DNA from: Rhynochetos jubatus
Taxonomy: Eukaryota > Chordata > Aves > Eurypygiformes > Rhynochetidae
NCBI GenBank assembly: GCA_027574665.1
Contig: CM050662.1
Location: 3,812,501 to 3,876,500 of the forward strand
Direction: 5' to 3'
Length of the DNA: 64,000 bases
Below are positions 1 through 29,146 of this stretch, piece by piece. Position 1 is the first letter of the stretch, and every line of letters begins with the position of its first letter. The position numbers were made by a program, and so were the translations under genes. The notes under the pieces are model-generated. The model saw only the letters and a list, made by a program, of their open reading frames with translations. It was not told the origin of the DNA and searched no databases.

Positions 1-690
1 GGGAGGTGGAGACCTTGAAAATAAACTCCTATCTACCCCCTTTAGAGAGCAGGGAGAGGACTGCCAACACTGCCTGACTGCTAACTGCCGCCTCTTGGAG
101 ACAGGAGCAACAAATGTCATGGTGAGCAAGCGGGGGACACCGTCAGGACTTAGTCAAAACAGGACTGACTGCAAGGCTGCTGCTTGCACTTTCTTTCAGG
201 GGCGGGAGAGAGCTGCGTGGCATTTAATCCATTTCATACAAACACTAACGCTGCCTGCTGAAGTAAGTTCACTTCATTAAGGATCAGTCTCCTACCTCTG
301 AAACCCTGTCCCAGCACGGAAGCCTCCCTGTTGGCCCAGAGGCTCAGCAAGAACGGTCTGTCCCCGGTCAGTGCTGTCCTCATGAACGTGGCGAGCTGGA
401 GCATGAGCTGCGATGACACCACCGTACAACTCAAGAACTACAACCGCCAGCAGAACATCCCTACCGGTGTTGCAACAAGCGATACTTTCATTTGTTTGGA
501 AACAGAGGAGGTTTTAGGAAAGCAAAAGCAAGGTGATGCAGCCAGCTGCTAGACGCCAGGTGTTAAAACATGCACGTTTTAAGAAGAGAGCTAGAGTTCC
601 AGGAGTACCGTGAACACAGGAGTAAAGAGTTCAGTAGACACAGTGGTTAACATGCCAAACACCTGTACCAAGTTACTGTGGCCTAGCTTT
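1..690. other. Intergenic sequence downstream of MATR3
   Basis: No exon was recognised. In mammals PAIP2 follows MATR3 in the same orientation, so it would be expected beyond the window start. The short open frames here have no recognisable similarity. Confidence 0.4.
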
Positions 691-691
691 G

Positions 692-697
692 TTTATT
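692..697 (-). terminator. Candidate distal polyadenylation signal of MATR3
   Basis: AATAAA on the minus strand, about 1 kb past the stop codon. The downstream minus-strand sequence has scattered T/GT-rich stretches. It is an alternative or additional site to the one at 1330. Confidence 0.4.
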
Positions 698-1329
698 GGT
701 AGATCACTTTAGTAACCTGAATTCACAAAGAAGCAGTAAATAACAAAAACTACAGAGAAACACAGGTTACACATGCAAATTCCTGTTCACATTATCACAT
801 GTGCAGGTACATGAAGAGCACAGTTCTAAGGATTCTTGACGAAACCAGATCTTAACAAAAACTGGTTTAAAATGCAGGTATGAAAAATTACATGTGAAGA
901 ATATAAAGATACCTTTTTACATTTCAGGACTCAAACGCTGCTTTTGAATATACTAGAGATGTACGACAGCTACAGGATTCAAGTAAAAGCAGGAAGAGCT
1001 CGAGGAAATAATACTGGTCAGAGGAGAATGGGCATTTACTTCTCACTAAAAATACACAGAATAGCTGAATAGGAAAGTTTACGGAGAGCTTAGAAAAAAA
1101 ATCACAAGGCTGTAAAGCTGACTAATCACTAGTTTTTCTATTTGCTATATAACAGCAATGACATTAAAAGAAACTGCAATTCAACACTTAAAAATGCAAC
1201 TTACATTTAAAGACTTTTTGGAAGTGAAATGCAATGACAGCCCTACACTCCAAATTAAATATCCGCTAGGCTCAGACTGAAACATGGAATGTTCTAGATA
1301 AAATAAAAATACAGTGTAACTTTTCATTT

Positions 1330-1335
1330 TTTATT
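1330..1335 (-). terminator. Candidate proximal polyadenylation signal of MATR3
   Basis: AATAAA on the minus strand (TTTATT on plus), 354 nt past the stop codon, in an AT-rich context. Confidence 0.45.
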
Positions 1336-1688
1336 GAGAATGGAATTGAAAGACAATTTCTGAAGCTTGAAAGCAGTAAGTTTCATTTAAATGAAGTTTT
1401 CTACCCATAGAGGAGCTTTCCACAAGGGTGCAAGATTTTTCTTTAATAGCTTCAAGTGTCAAAACAAAAACCTGTTGCCATTCTCACATTACAAACATGA
1501 ACTCTGTCACGAACTTAAATTCATACGCGTTTTGCTACAACATTTAACACGTGAACAGACCTATAATGCCTACTGTATTTCACTAAACCAGAAAAGAATA
1601 CAGTATCTCCATCTACTACTTGTACTGCTTTTAAAAAAGATTAACATTAAAAACAAAGCCACTGTTTTTCTCACATCCCTCCTTTCTT

Positions 1689-18179
<16,491 letters not shown>

Positions 18180-18182
18180 CTA

Positions 18183-21100
18183 CTTTATGGATCAAAAAAA
18201 AAGTGTTTTTCCTCTGTTATAAGATGGCTGAAAAGAGAGCTCACACTAGAAAGCTAGGCAAACTTCACTTCAAAAATGGTAACGCCAAGAAAGAGGATCA
18301 ATAATGACTGCAGATCTTCTTCAAGCTGAGAAACACCAGACAATTCTGTAGAAAAACAAGCAGTTTTAGTCATAAATCCCTTTAAACAGATGCAGTTTTA
18401 AACTTATGCATCATGTTGATCTAAAAACATTAAAGATCTCAATCTTACAAGGCTTTTATTACATAACAGATTCAAGAGGTACCCAGAACCTACATATATT
18501 ATTTCAGATAAAAATACAGTAGTGGTTCCTATACACACTACTCCTCTGCTACAAAAAGCTACTTTCATACCGAAGACAAGTGAATTTTGGAAGTTTGGGA
18601 TGTCTGAAAGCATCTAAAGTTTACTAGCCTTGATCTCTGGTTAATGGTTTTGTTTATACCCTACATTACTGTACAGTCTCTATGAGAAGACCACAAAAAT
18701 TTTTAAGCCCATAGAATCCAAGATGACTTTGGCATATAATACATATTTGAAAACGAAACCTATACCACCACAGAACAGGACGAAAGAAAGTTAAAAGTAA
18801 CTGAAGTCTGGGCAAAAAAGTTTCTGCTTAAGATCTGGTAAATAAGACCAAACATAATATTCCATCTTAATGCAGTAAAATTCAAATTACTGATGTGAAG
18901 ACAGATGTGAATAAGAAAAATAAGTTTTAAATTTTGCAGGAAGTAAACAAGACCTCTTGCTCAAATTGCAGTTATACCGATATCAGCACTTAGGAAGTGA
19001 TTCTTTACTCTTGTTACATTGCAGCCATGACCCTCAGACCTCAAGCTAAACAAGGTCAGGCTTAGTGCTGGGATGGCAGACCCAAGGAAAACCCTGCCCC
19101 AGCAGAAAGAGACACCAGGTGAGTCAGGAGATGGCACTATGCCCAGCCAGCCCGGCAGGACAGCGGTGTCCATGTCTCTTACCAGCTTCCTTGGTTCAGG
19201 TCAGCACTTTGATACCATGACCACATGTGGCAGTTAAAAGATCCTGAAACAATACTCGTCAGAGAGAGATACCTGCCCCGCATTCCACTAAATCCTAACC
19301 TAGTATTCAAATATTTGGTTCAACTGTATTTACTCGACGTTTTAACTGAACAGCGTATCGATATCCACAGTACATTTTATGGTGCAACGGATATATTTCT
19401 TAAAATGTTCATTTTCTGTTGTGCCGAGCAGAAAAACCTGTGGCACTTCTCCCCACACCCTTTCAGCCTTAGGACAGATACACTGAATTCAAAGCAGTTC
19501 AACACACGTGAAAACATTCCACCAGGAATACATTGTTCTGGGATCCATGATGTGGCAAAACCCTTTCAAATCCCTGCAGAGCAGTTTTGCTGCTCCAGCA
19601 CCGTCAGGCAGATGCACACAAAACACAGAACCACTTGAAAAAGAAACAAGCACAAATTGCATAGCTCCAAACGAAACCAGCTTCTAAGAGAACAGGTAGG
19701 TCTGGGGAGGAATGGAAAGGACAAAATGAAAGCAAGGACTTTTCCTTGAAGGGACCAGTTCTGCAGAAGGCAATTTCTCTGGCACTGGAAATAGAAAAAA
19801 GGTCAAGGTTATGAGCATGTCTCTGCCCCAGCTGCCTAGTCCATCCAGAGCCCTGCTTCAACAGCGCACAGAGTTTTTCCTGCTTTAAGTTGAAAAGCAT
19901 TTCGGTTTTCTTTCTCGGCAGCAGCCAAAATCATGCATTTATGCAGAAAAATAATGGATTCTATGAGAGACACATAAAAGTACACAAAACCCCCACACAA
20001 CTCCACCTTGCAAAAGCAGAAGTTTGCTATGTGTTCTGTTACCCATACACCTAAACTCAGATTGCAGCTATGCTTTTAAGATCCACATACGCTGGGGCCA
20101 CTTAAAGTAAGCTTAATTGTGAGACATTCGGTTAAGAATAAGAGATTGAGAAACGTGGGGATGGAAGTAAGTTTAAGAGTGTTTGAGGCAGAAGACAGAA
20201 AAGCACTACAGAAAGCTTCAGAGGAAAACAGTAAAACAAGAACACAGGGAGAGCAGACAAGGTAAATTCTAAGAGAGATACCCAGGACAAGCGGAGCACG
20301 GTAAATGCCTGAACAGGAGGCATTTAAGAACGGTATTGTAAAAAACCAAGACTGAGTTTTAACATGAAAAACACTAATGTTCACCTGGGTACCACATCTT
20401 CTCTCAAATGCATTCAGGTATCTTCAAAGTACTTTATGATAATTTTACAAGTTAATCCTTACTCCTTCCATTCTTACGTACACATTTCCTTCCAGTTCCT
20501 TCACACACTTGCAGAATGGTTTGAAATTGAACTTACGAGGTTCTTCATAACATCAGACATTCCAGAGGGCTTTCCAAACCAGAGCCTGACAGCGATTCAG
20601 CAGACAGCCATGTGGTCAGGAAAGGCGCCGCCAGTCCTGCTCTAAGCGCAAGGACCTGCACTATTCAAGTTTTCACTAAATCGGGAAAGTTCTCCACTCT
20701 TCAAAAAATACCCTTTCTCTTTGAACAGATGCTCCCTAATCCTCTTGTCAGTTTTCAATTGGCGGTTCATTGTCCGCTGCTCTGGAGAGATTAGCGGAGA
20801 ACAAAACCCAACAATTCCCAGCCTGGCAGGGACCTGGGATGCAGAGAACCTGGTTACATGCCAGGCTCTGACCCCACATACACACAGAGGTTTTACATAA
20901 CCGTACCATGCCGCTGCTGCGAACACCCAGAGAAGAAGCAGAGAAAAATAAAACCAGGAAAGATGGGGGGAAAAAAACGAGACAAAGAAATAAAGAACAA
21001 TCTTATGCAAAAGCATGGAGTGGGACAGCAAGACACTGGTGTGATGAAGACAGCACGTAAGGCAGGCAGTCGGTGTACCCTACGCCTGGCTAGGTACTTC

Positions 21101-24100
21101 TCCGGGAGTACTTACAAAAACTGAGTTACCCTCAACAGTCACTGTCACATCAGTGGCACCTTGCAATTGCTGCTGTACCCTTCACCTACACCCTACCCCC
21201 GTCCTTTCAGATCAGATGAAGGCAACAAAACAAGGTGGGGGAAGAGCTCTAAAAATCATCCCAAAGGATGTTTAACTTCCACATGGTCAGGTTTAATATG
21301 TGATTCTAAGACTGCATTTCTTGCGTCGATCGCTTCGAAAAGATTTCGAGTCAGTATCTGATAGAGACAGGTTCCCACAGATTGGTGCCAGCTTTCCGGC
21401 GAGTGTGCCATCAACTGAGTCACAGCAACAAGATGAGTATGACTGAACAAAAGCTGTCTAAAGATCCAGACATGATTTAGCCGAGTTGAAAATGTTATGC
21501 TAATTGTTCTGCGTGTAATTTCAGCTATACTGGGAACAGACAGGCTTTCAGATACACATTTTTAAGATCTGTGGACAGAAATTTGGCCGTATTAAGATTT
21601 GAAAATATGTAATATAAAGCAATCTAGAAATAAGTGGAAAGTCAAAATGGTACTAGATTTCCAGACAAATGTGGACAATGAAAAAACACTCTGTATATAC
21701 AAGTTGCAAAAGAATTTTCCGTAAAGGCAGACAAAAATAAGAAATTTGAATCCAACAGAATGCACTGCTACCAAATAAAGGCCAAAATAAGGCTGATTTT
21801 CAAGCACTACAGAAGGACTTTCTTTTCATGTAAAACCGATTGTAAATTCTTTTCAATAAAACCTACAGAACACTTGCTCCCCATAAATATTAATTTTGTT
21901 CCTAAAAACTCTAATTCAGCGAATACTTGGGATACACTGACTGTGCTGAACACGGTAACCTTAGATTACCACTTTTTACCAGTAGGCTGAAAAAATTTAG
22001 CTCCCTATTCTTTCTACCACTTCCAGGGGGTTTTAACCTGTGCATACATATCATAGTTTTAGTATCAATCTTGTTCTTAGAACAACTCATGTTTCATCCA
22101 TTCCTGTTCCATTATTCTCCAGGTCTCAAAAATGACACTTGCACTTTCTAGTCAGTTTCACTTTCACTTCAAAATTACTCCAAACACAATGAATTTAATC
22201 AAATAAACTCCATTACAGTAAAAACATGACATAATCTGCAAGCTGAAAAATACATCCTCAGTTTGTGAGAACCCGAGGCTTGTGAAGATCGCACACCCCT
22301 GGGGAAAAGAGAGTCTCAAAAGAACTTTCACATCCACAATCTTTGCTTTTTGGGTAGCAATCTACAATTGTTCTTCTCCCTTCCGCATGACACTCAGCGC
22401 AGCAATCCCTTTCACAGCCATCTACTCCGCAACAGAAGAATTCACGCGCTTCTTGGCAAAGCTCTCTCCAACGCATCATGGCAAAAAGGGCTACTGAAGG
22501 AAGAGATCTGGAAGTCCAAGTGACAGATTGATAGACAGCACTTTTTTCTGTGCAGATCAGGCAATCTGTTTCAGGCCTTGAAGAGCCACTGGAAGAGTTT
22601 AATTTCTTAGGATTATGTTCAGCTTCATCTCAGTGACCTGCTTGTCAGAGGAGCACATAATAATCTGAGATCTGAAGTTACTGTAACAGAGCACTGCTTC
22701 AGAACAGAGAATGTTACACGTGAAAAAGACTTACTTATAAATGTGAAATTAAAATTACTCGTTTGGCAAGTAAAATCTGAAAAGAACTTAGTTTTCAACA
22801 TCTGAATGCAGAAGAGCACTGTAAGACTCTGATTTCCTATTTCTGTTTATTATATAATGTAATAAAGTCAAGCATCCTTTTTTTTTTTTGTTTTAATAAC
22901 TACATGAAAAAAAGTATATTCCTTTACAGAAACAACAGAATTGGGAAAAAAAATCATCCAAGGAACAGTACAGAAAGAGTAGAGGAGGCAAAAAACCCAG
23001 ATTGTACCAGAGAGTTAATCAGCGTAAGAGAGAACCAATTTTTTTTTTTAAACACCAAAACAGAACACTGCTGTATTCTGATCTGTACGTGATTACAAAG
23101 GCTTCTCACTAATCAGTGGATCTAAGTCTGCCCCCAGGCATTTTCAGAGCTGGGATAAAATCGCATTCTTTCCCAGCTGAAATCTCATCTCGCAGGAGGT
23201 TTGTTGAGATGGATTCTAGCTGCAGAGAAGAACCAAGGGGTTGTTTGACTGGTTTAGGGCTCAAAATAAAAACTCTCTTGTTTAAGTTACGACTACACAA
23301 TATGGTACTTAAAACACTTGCAAACCACCTTGTTCAGAAACATTGTGAGGTATTTGCTTGTGTTTCCAAGACTTGTTGACTTAGAGCACTGAGGAGGAAT
23401 GCAAGCAGCACCCAGGCTACAAGAATACTCAGAAACAAACAAATAAACTGAAGGGAAATCATTTATTAGCAGCTTTGTTTAGAACAGCTTCTCCCCCAGA
23501 TTTGCTGAGCCACTCAGAACACTGTCAAGTTTTAGATTCCAAAATATCATTGCATTCACCCAAACTCAGCAGAGATATGTGCAAGTCACAGGGAAGGGCA
23601 GTGGACAATACTTACTTCTTTTGTTTCCCACCAAATTAACGAGCATTTTTGTTAAAGTGCAGTCCAGAATAAACCGGATGGCAAGCATTTTTCACTTGTA
23701 TGGATCATTATACCGTGAATCCTCAATTTAGTTTGGAGCCTGACTGACTGTTCTTCCCTCCTCCTCACTTGGTTTTTACTTTTTACCTCTAGGAACATGG
23801 ATGTTCACATTTTAAGAATGCATTTAGGAATTTCTCCTGGTTGTTCTTCCCATCTTTTAGTGCTGGGATGTATGTAACACCTAGATACATGCAAAACACT
23901 GGAAACGGAAGTTTTCAACACACAGTAACTTTTGACAGCTTCTCAAGCAAACATACAAAAAAGGCTTGTGACATCACAAGCCTCACCAGAATCATCAGGA
24001 AGCAATCATAACTCTTGAATCTGTTGTTCAAATTTCATCCCCTTACCCATCGCACAATGTAAAAGCACGGAGATTGGGTTACCACTGAACAAACCCCAGT

Positions 24101-25350
24101 ACAAGCCTCAACTGTCAGTATCCTCACTCAAATTTAATTACTCCATGTAATTTAGCAGTGAATCATTTTGTGCTGGTTTTGATAAAATTCAGGAGTTCAC
24201 TAATTTCTCAGTAATATGTTAAGAATGTTAATTTGTTTCACTACAGCTTGACAAAATATATGATTTAATACATTAAAGTTTTCAATACATTAACATGTTT
24301 CAAAACTCAAGAAGATTAAACCACTAGATCAACAGATTCTTTATCAAGAACTAACAGACAACGCTATGTTTTCCTCTTCTGAGGCTCAAAAACTACACAC
24401 ACTGTTGTAAGACTTATGTTTTCCACAAGAGCTGCTCACTACTTATCTTACTCTAGGAAGTCAGGACCACCTACTCCACTGCTAGTTCAAAAAAACCCGA
24501 AGAATTTACTGTTGAGGAAAAAGAATAAAGACTATTCAATTGTTTAAGACAGTATCAGACATTTTTTCCCCCAAAGGTATGCTTCATGGAAAGGAAAAAA
24601 GCCACACAGTCAGAGGAGGGATTTTTCAGCTTTCTTTCTACAGCATAAATGCTTAATTTACAAGAATAAAGTGCCTCAGGTTCCCAGAAAGTTCAACTTT
24701 TGCTTATTTTCAGCAGAGGTGAACTTTGTATCTCATAACTCTGGAAACAAACTATGTACGTTAAAATCGTAGAACGTTACTAATCCACCACGGGAGGTAA
24801 AAAGAAAAAAAAATCGCTGAAGCATGATCTGTAACCACCGCCTGAATTATGTGGAAGTGAAACTGAGCAGAAAGAGCCGTCAAACGGATGTTTCCACGGT
24901 CAGTATTCTTAATGCTCGATTCATTAACTCTTAATGCCAGACACATCAAAACCTGCAGGGTTTGAGACTAACGGCCTTTGGAGAGGCTGGGGAGGAAAGA
25001 TGCCGCCCCTGAGGCCTGAGCTGGAGCCAGGAGCCTTAGCAGGGTGCTTCAGCAAAGTTTCGACCAGCGGGCAGACGCGCGGGTTTACCCGGTGTCGCCC
25101 CTGAAAACTCGTTTTACGTGCCGAAACGCCAAGCAGCCGGCGGGGAAGCCCCCTCCCTGCGCTCAACAAGCGCTGGGGAGCGCCCACGGGGCGGCCAGGG
25201 GCAAGGGCACCGGGCCCGGCCCGCAGTGCGGGGCACGCGGCGAGGCCCAGGCCGCGCACCGCCGCCGGGGCGGCCCTTCCCGGCAAGGGGAGCCGCGGGG
25301 CTTTGTTCGGGCCCGCCGGAGGCCGCGCTGCCCGGCCCGGCGGCAGTACC
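18183..25350 (-). other. MATR3: MATR3 5' UTR intron
   Basis: This is the intron between the CpG-island first exon and the exon holding the start codon. It is AT-rich, with many stops in all frames and no recognisable coding exon. The one notable insertion is the 5S-like repeat near 19.05 kb. Alternative 5' UTR exons may lie here, as in mammals, but none can be called. Confidence 0.6.
19026..19095 (+). repeat. 5S rRNA-derived sequence (pseudogene or 5S-type SINE head)
   Basis: The block AAGCTAAACAAGGTCAGG, then CTTAGTGCTGGGATGGCAGAC, aligns with the internal control region of vertebrate 5S rRNA (AAGCTAAGCAGGGTCGGG, then GTTAGTACTTGGATGGGAGAC). Box A, intermediate element and box C are all recognisable. 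The 5' third of 5S is largely missing. Avian genomes contain 5S retropseudogenes and 5S-headed SINEs (AmnSINE1 type); I could not decide between them. It lies antisense to MATR3. Confidence 0.7.
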
Positions 25351-25619
25351 TGCAGCCGGCGGGCGGGGGCGCTGCGGGCGGGTCGCGGGGCAGGCGGTGG
25401 GGCCGCGGCACCGGCCGGGCCCGGCCCGCCGCTCCCGCATGCGCGTTGCTGCTGCTGCCGCCGCGCCAAGCTCGCCCCCTCCCCCTTCTCCTTCCCTCCC
25501 CCCCCGCCCCGCGGCCGTTCCTAACGGAGGCCGCCCCCTCCCCCCCGGCGGAGCGGCGGCCACCGCCGCCAGTTCCCAACCCGGCGGCGGGCCGGGGGCG
25601 GCCGCAGCGCCGCTCCTAC

Positions 25620-25900
25620 CTGCGGGCCCGCGGGAAGCGAGCGCGGCGGCGCTTCCCGTTCGCTGTCGCACCAGCGGCGGGGGGAGGGGAGGGACGAAGG
25701 GGCTGAGGAGGGAGGCGGCTGCGCGAGCCCCGCGCACGTCGCGCCGCGCTCGCGAGAGCACGCCCGCCCGCTGCCCGCCCGCTCACGTGCCCGGCGGCGG
25801 CCGCCCCGCTCCGCTCCGCGCCGCTCCGCTCGCTGGCGACGGCCGCCCGCCCCGCCCTCCGCGTGTGGATGTGGCCGTGGGGACGGGACGGGACGGGAGG
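25620..25900 (-). other. MATR3: Candidate MATR3 non-coding exon 1
   Basis: The 3' boundary is set by the minus-strand donor CAG|GTAGGA just below 25620. The 5' edge is uncertain and is placed near the TCTCGCGAGA pair. An alternative donor at 25349 would extend it. It would splice to the start-codon exon at about 18182. Confidence 0.4.
25784..25789. promoter_or_regulatory. CACGTG E-box in the MATR3 island
   Basis: Canonical palindromic E-box (USF/MYC-type site) between the near-match palindrome at 25748 and the two exact BANP-type sites. Function is inferred from location only. Confidence 0.45.
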
Positions 25901-25923
25901 GAGGGAGGTGCCGCCGGCCCCGA

Positions 25924-25933
25924 TCTCGCGAGA
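25924..25933. promoter_or_regulatory. TCTCGCGAGA palindrome, copy 1
   Basis: Exact 10-bp palindrome inside the CpG island. This is the motif bound by BANP at active, TATA-less CpG-island promoters and is usually close to the transcription start. Confidence 0.8.
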
Positions 25934-25954
25934 AGTGGGAGCCGCTCACCCTGC

Positions 25955-25964
25955 TCTCGCGAGA
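25955..25964. promoter_or_regulatory. TCTCGCGAGA palindrome, copy 2
   Basis: Second exact copy, 31 bp (about three helical turns) from the first. A one-mismatch copy, GCTCGCGAGA, lies at 25748-25757. Confidence 0.8.
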
Positions 25965-26230
25965 ACCCTGCCACGACGCGCAGCGCCGGCCCGCCGCTCG
26001 CCCCCTGCTCATTGTCCGCGCGCTCCCGCGGGGGCGGATGGGAAGGCGCTCGGGGGCGGGGCTCGGCGCCGCCCTCCTGTCCCCGCCCCCCCGGCCGGGG
26101 CTGCGGGGCGGGGGGAGACGGGGGGGGACCGCGGGTTCGCGGCCGCCCTCAGCCTCTGCGGCACCTCCCGCCCAGAGCGGCGCGGGGTGAGAAGCGGAGG
26201 GGCAGTTGTGGGGGCCGTGCCCTGCGAACG

Positions 26231-28186
26231 CCAGGCTCCCTGAGGAAGAAAGGCGTCCCCAGCCCTGGAGGAGCGAAACGCTCCTCAGAGAGAGCCAGGG
26301 CTTTCCTCAGGGCCCCGGCCGACCGCTGCCTCTCCCGCTGTCCTGGACAGGGAGGAACGGCCGGTGCTAGCGGAGCGCTTCAGCAGCCATTTGCCCAGGA
26401 TAATAAGGAGCCTTGGCTGCCGCCTGGCTCTTCTAACCCCCGAAGCGTTATTACCTCCGTAACAGGGCAGGCACCCCTAGTCCCTGCGGCTCCCCAGGCC
26501 AGGCTCTGTCGGCTCAGGCCTAAGGCCCGCTCTCCTCGGCAGAATGAAGATGTTGCCGCCTCTGAAATATTTAAAACCACAAGCTCTCGGTGCTTATGGG
26601 GTTCACTAGAAGCTTCTGGTAAAAAAACCCCTACAGCCTATGTGCAAGGCTCTCCTTTCCAGCCAAGCCAAGGTTGCCACCTTGTGCTGGAATGAGGAAA
26701 GTTCACTTTCCCGGTGCTCTCCCCGCACGGCGTCGGCTTTAGGACCAAAGCGGTACTCATACACCGGGCAAACACTATTTATGATTTGAAACTCTTTCCT
26801 AGCCAGTATCTTTCTTTCCAATTTAATTTTGGGGCTAAAGAACCAGTCTCCCCATCACCTTGGAAGCAGCTATGTTCCAGCAGCTTTACAAAGGTGAGGG
26901 CGTGCAGCTGATTGCAGTCTGCAGGGGAAAGGGATTTGGCCTTCCGAATTCATCACGGGCTGATTTTAATCCTCTGTATGTGGCTGGGGAGCACAGTGAA
27001 ACAGGAACACAGAAGGTATTTCAAAAAAGAAATTGAAATAATATGTGTTGAAATAATATGAAAATGCTTAGAGAACAATTGCAAGAAATTCAGCTCCTTT
27101 AACAAGCTCAGGGTAAACAATGAAATGTTCAAAACCAAACACATAAATCCAAGTTAACAACACTGTGCTCCAGCGCTACAGAGCAGTCAAAGCAGAGCAA
27201 AGCGCCTCGACGAAACGTAAAGCAATCCAGCCACTTTTGCCCAGTAAAAATCATATCTAGATTGCAAAATGTACGCTGCTAATAAACAGAATCATAAATC
27301 ACGATAGCATTTCCCCAGTAGAAAGGCAGGTCTTGCTCCATCTCCCTGGCTTTATTTCAACACCAGGATTCTGTTCCTCTGAGACTACATGGGCTGTCTC
27401 TCAATTTTCTTTGCTGTCCTTCGGTCAAGACGCCACACCGGCGGCGAGGTGAATCCCTTTGACATTCACCCAAGTCAGGAGCCGTGCAGTGTTGACCGTC
27501 AGTACTACCCTGCTTAACACAGCCACTGCGGGCAGACACAGACCCCCAGATCCCTACGCCCGTACTGGTGCTGATCACTGGAGAACGTTTGTCACATTCC
27601 TATGTTTTTTCTTTTCCAGTACGCGCACAAAGCCTGGTGTATTGGGGGAAAAAAGGTGCTGCCTACCCCTCCAGCTGTCGGAGAGGCGTGAGGCCTCAGA
27701 GGAGCTCTCCTGGGGTACAAGGCGTGCAGGGCGCAGCTCTGCAGCCATTCCCAAGCGATATCCCAAGCAATGGAATAACACCGCTGGCAGCAGCAGGCGT
27801 GCAGCGAGGCTACCCAAACAGATGTCCTTCGTCCTTTCCTACTGCCTTTTTTGTTATAACACAACCAGGCCTACAAGTCTTGGTTTCAGCCCTGAGATGA
27901 ATGTAGTAGAGCTTTATCGCAGACACAGTTTTTCAAGGAAATAAGCCAGTCAGCATCTATTTATTGTCCATATAGCACATGCTTTACGTGGCTGACAGCG
28001 TGTGTTCCTCATTTTATGCCAATTTCAGAAATACTGACATGGAGGCAGAGTCCCCTGAGACAGTGAGCTCCGTTCTTGGCAGTCAGAAATCCTTCACAGT
28101 GAGAACTGGAACCCACACCCACCCTGAGGGAACCATCACTCCACTCCGGGGCGAGTGCTGGGAGAGGGGGAGATTACTGGGCACAA
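26231..28186. other. Non-coding sequence between MATR3 island and CR1
   Basis: I see no gene or named repeat. GC content falls quickly away from the island, and the frames reported as open are short with no recognisable similarity. Confidence 0.5.
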
Positions 28187-29146
28187 TCACAGAATCACAG
28201 AATGATTTGGTTTGGAAGGGACCTTAAAGGCCATCTAGCTCCAATCCCTCTGCTGTGGGCAGGGACACCCCCTCCACTAGACCAGGTTGCTCAAAGCCTC
28301 ATCCAGCCTGGTCTTGAAGACAGCCAGGGATGGGGCACCCACAGCTTCTCTGGGCAACCTGTCCCTGTGCTTCACCACCCTCTCCAGGAAGAACTTCTTC
28401 CTGATATCTAATCTAAATCTCCCTGCTTTCAGTTTAAACCCGTTACCCCTTGTCCTGTCACTACAGACCCTTGTAAAAAGTCCCCCCAGCTTCCTTGTAC
28501 GCCCCCTTCAGGCACTGGAAGGTGCTATAAGGTCTCCCTGGAGCCTTTTCTTCTCCAGGCTGAACACCCCAACTCTCTCAGCTTGTCCCCATAGCAGGAC
28601 CTCCAGCTTCCTCCAGCCCTCTGAGCATCTTCATGGCCTCCTCTGGACTCACTCCAACCGGTCGATATCCTTCTTATGCTGAGGGCTCCACAGCTGGACA
28701 CAGCACTCCAGGTGGGGTCTCACAAGAGCAGAGTAGAGGGGGAGAATCCCCTCTCTCGCCCTGCTGGCCACACTTCTCCTGATACAGCCCAGGATACGGT
28801 TGGCTTTCTGGGCTGCCAGCGCACACGGCCGGCTCATGTTCAGCTTCTCATCCCCCAGTACCCCCAAGTCCTTCTCCTCTGGGCTCCCGATCCATTCTCC
28901 ACCCAGCCTGTCCTTGTAGTTGGGATTGCTCTAATCCAGGTGCAGGACCTGCCCTTGGCCTTGTTGAGCTCCATGGGGTTGGCACAGTCCCACCCCCCCA
29001 GCCTGTCCAGGTCCCTCTGGATTGCATCCCTTCCCTCCAGCGTGTGACCACACCACACAGCTTGCTGTCATCAGCAAACTTGCTGAGGGTGCACTCGATG
29101 CCATCATCCACGTCACAGACGAAGATATTAAACAAGACTGGACAAT
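28187..29146 (-). mobile_element. CR1 LINE, 3' fragment with reverse-transcriptase end
   Basis: CR1 is the main non-LTR retrotransposon of birds. The plus strand begins AATCACAGAATCACAGAATG, the complement of the CR1 3' terminal octamer repeat, so the element reads on the minus strand. About 960 bp remain. They encode the C-terminal part of ORF2: a reverse-transcriptase FADDSKL box at 29058-29078, then (28649-28867) a segment with the LGCIRRS and SALVRPHLECCVQLWSP motifs. These lie in different frames with stops, so the copy is dead. The 5' end is truncated near 29146, typical of CR1. No clear target duplication was seen, as expected for CR1. Confidence 0.95.

Larger units (their letters stand above)
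692..1688 (-). other. MATR3: MATR3 3' UTR (inferred extent)
   Basis: This AT-rich, stop-dense sequence directly follows the MATR3 stop codon and holds no supported plus-strand gene. Minus-strand AATAAA hexamers occur at 1330-1335 and 692-697 and set two plausible 3' ends. The extent is inferred; transcript ends cannot be read from sequence alone. Confidence 0.6.
25040..26230 (-). promoter_or_regulatory. CpG-island promoter of MATR3
   Basis: About 1.2 kb of very GC- and CpG-rich DNA interrupts AT-rich flanks, 7 kb upstream of the MATR3 start-codon exon. Minus-strand donor sites occur at 25619 (CAG|GTAGGA) and 25349 (CAG|GTACTG), either of which could end a non-coding first exon. The island holds two TCTCGCGAGA palindromes, a CACGTG E-box and many GC boxes, and no TATA box is evident. 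The long open frames here (up to 525 codons on the plus strand) are a by-product of GC-richness. Confidence 0.85.

Noticed and set aside
25118-26695. 525-codon plus-strand open frame, and 215/220-codon frames on either strand
   Set aside because: Pro/Arg/Ala/Gly-rich translation in several overlapping frames at once, caused by the CpG island having few stop codons; no domain recognisable.
28202-29047. Plus-strand frames of 69-131 codons
   Set aside because: Antisense of the CR1 element, whose coding sense is the minus strand.
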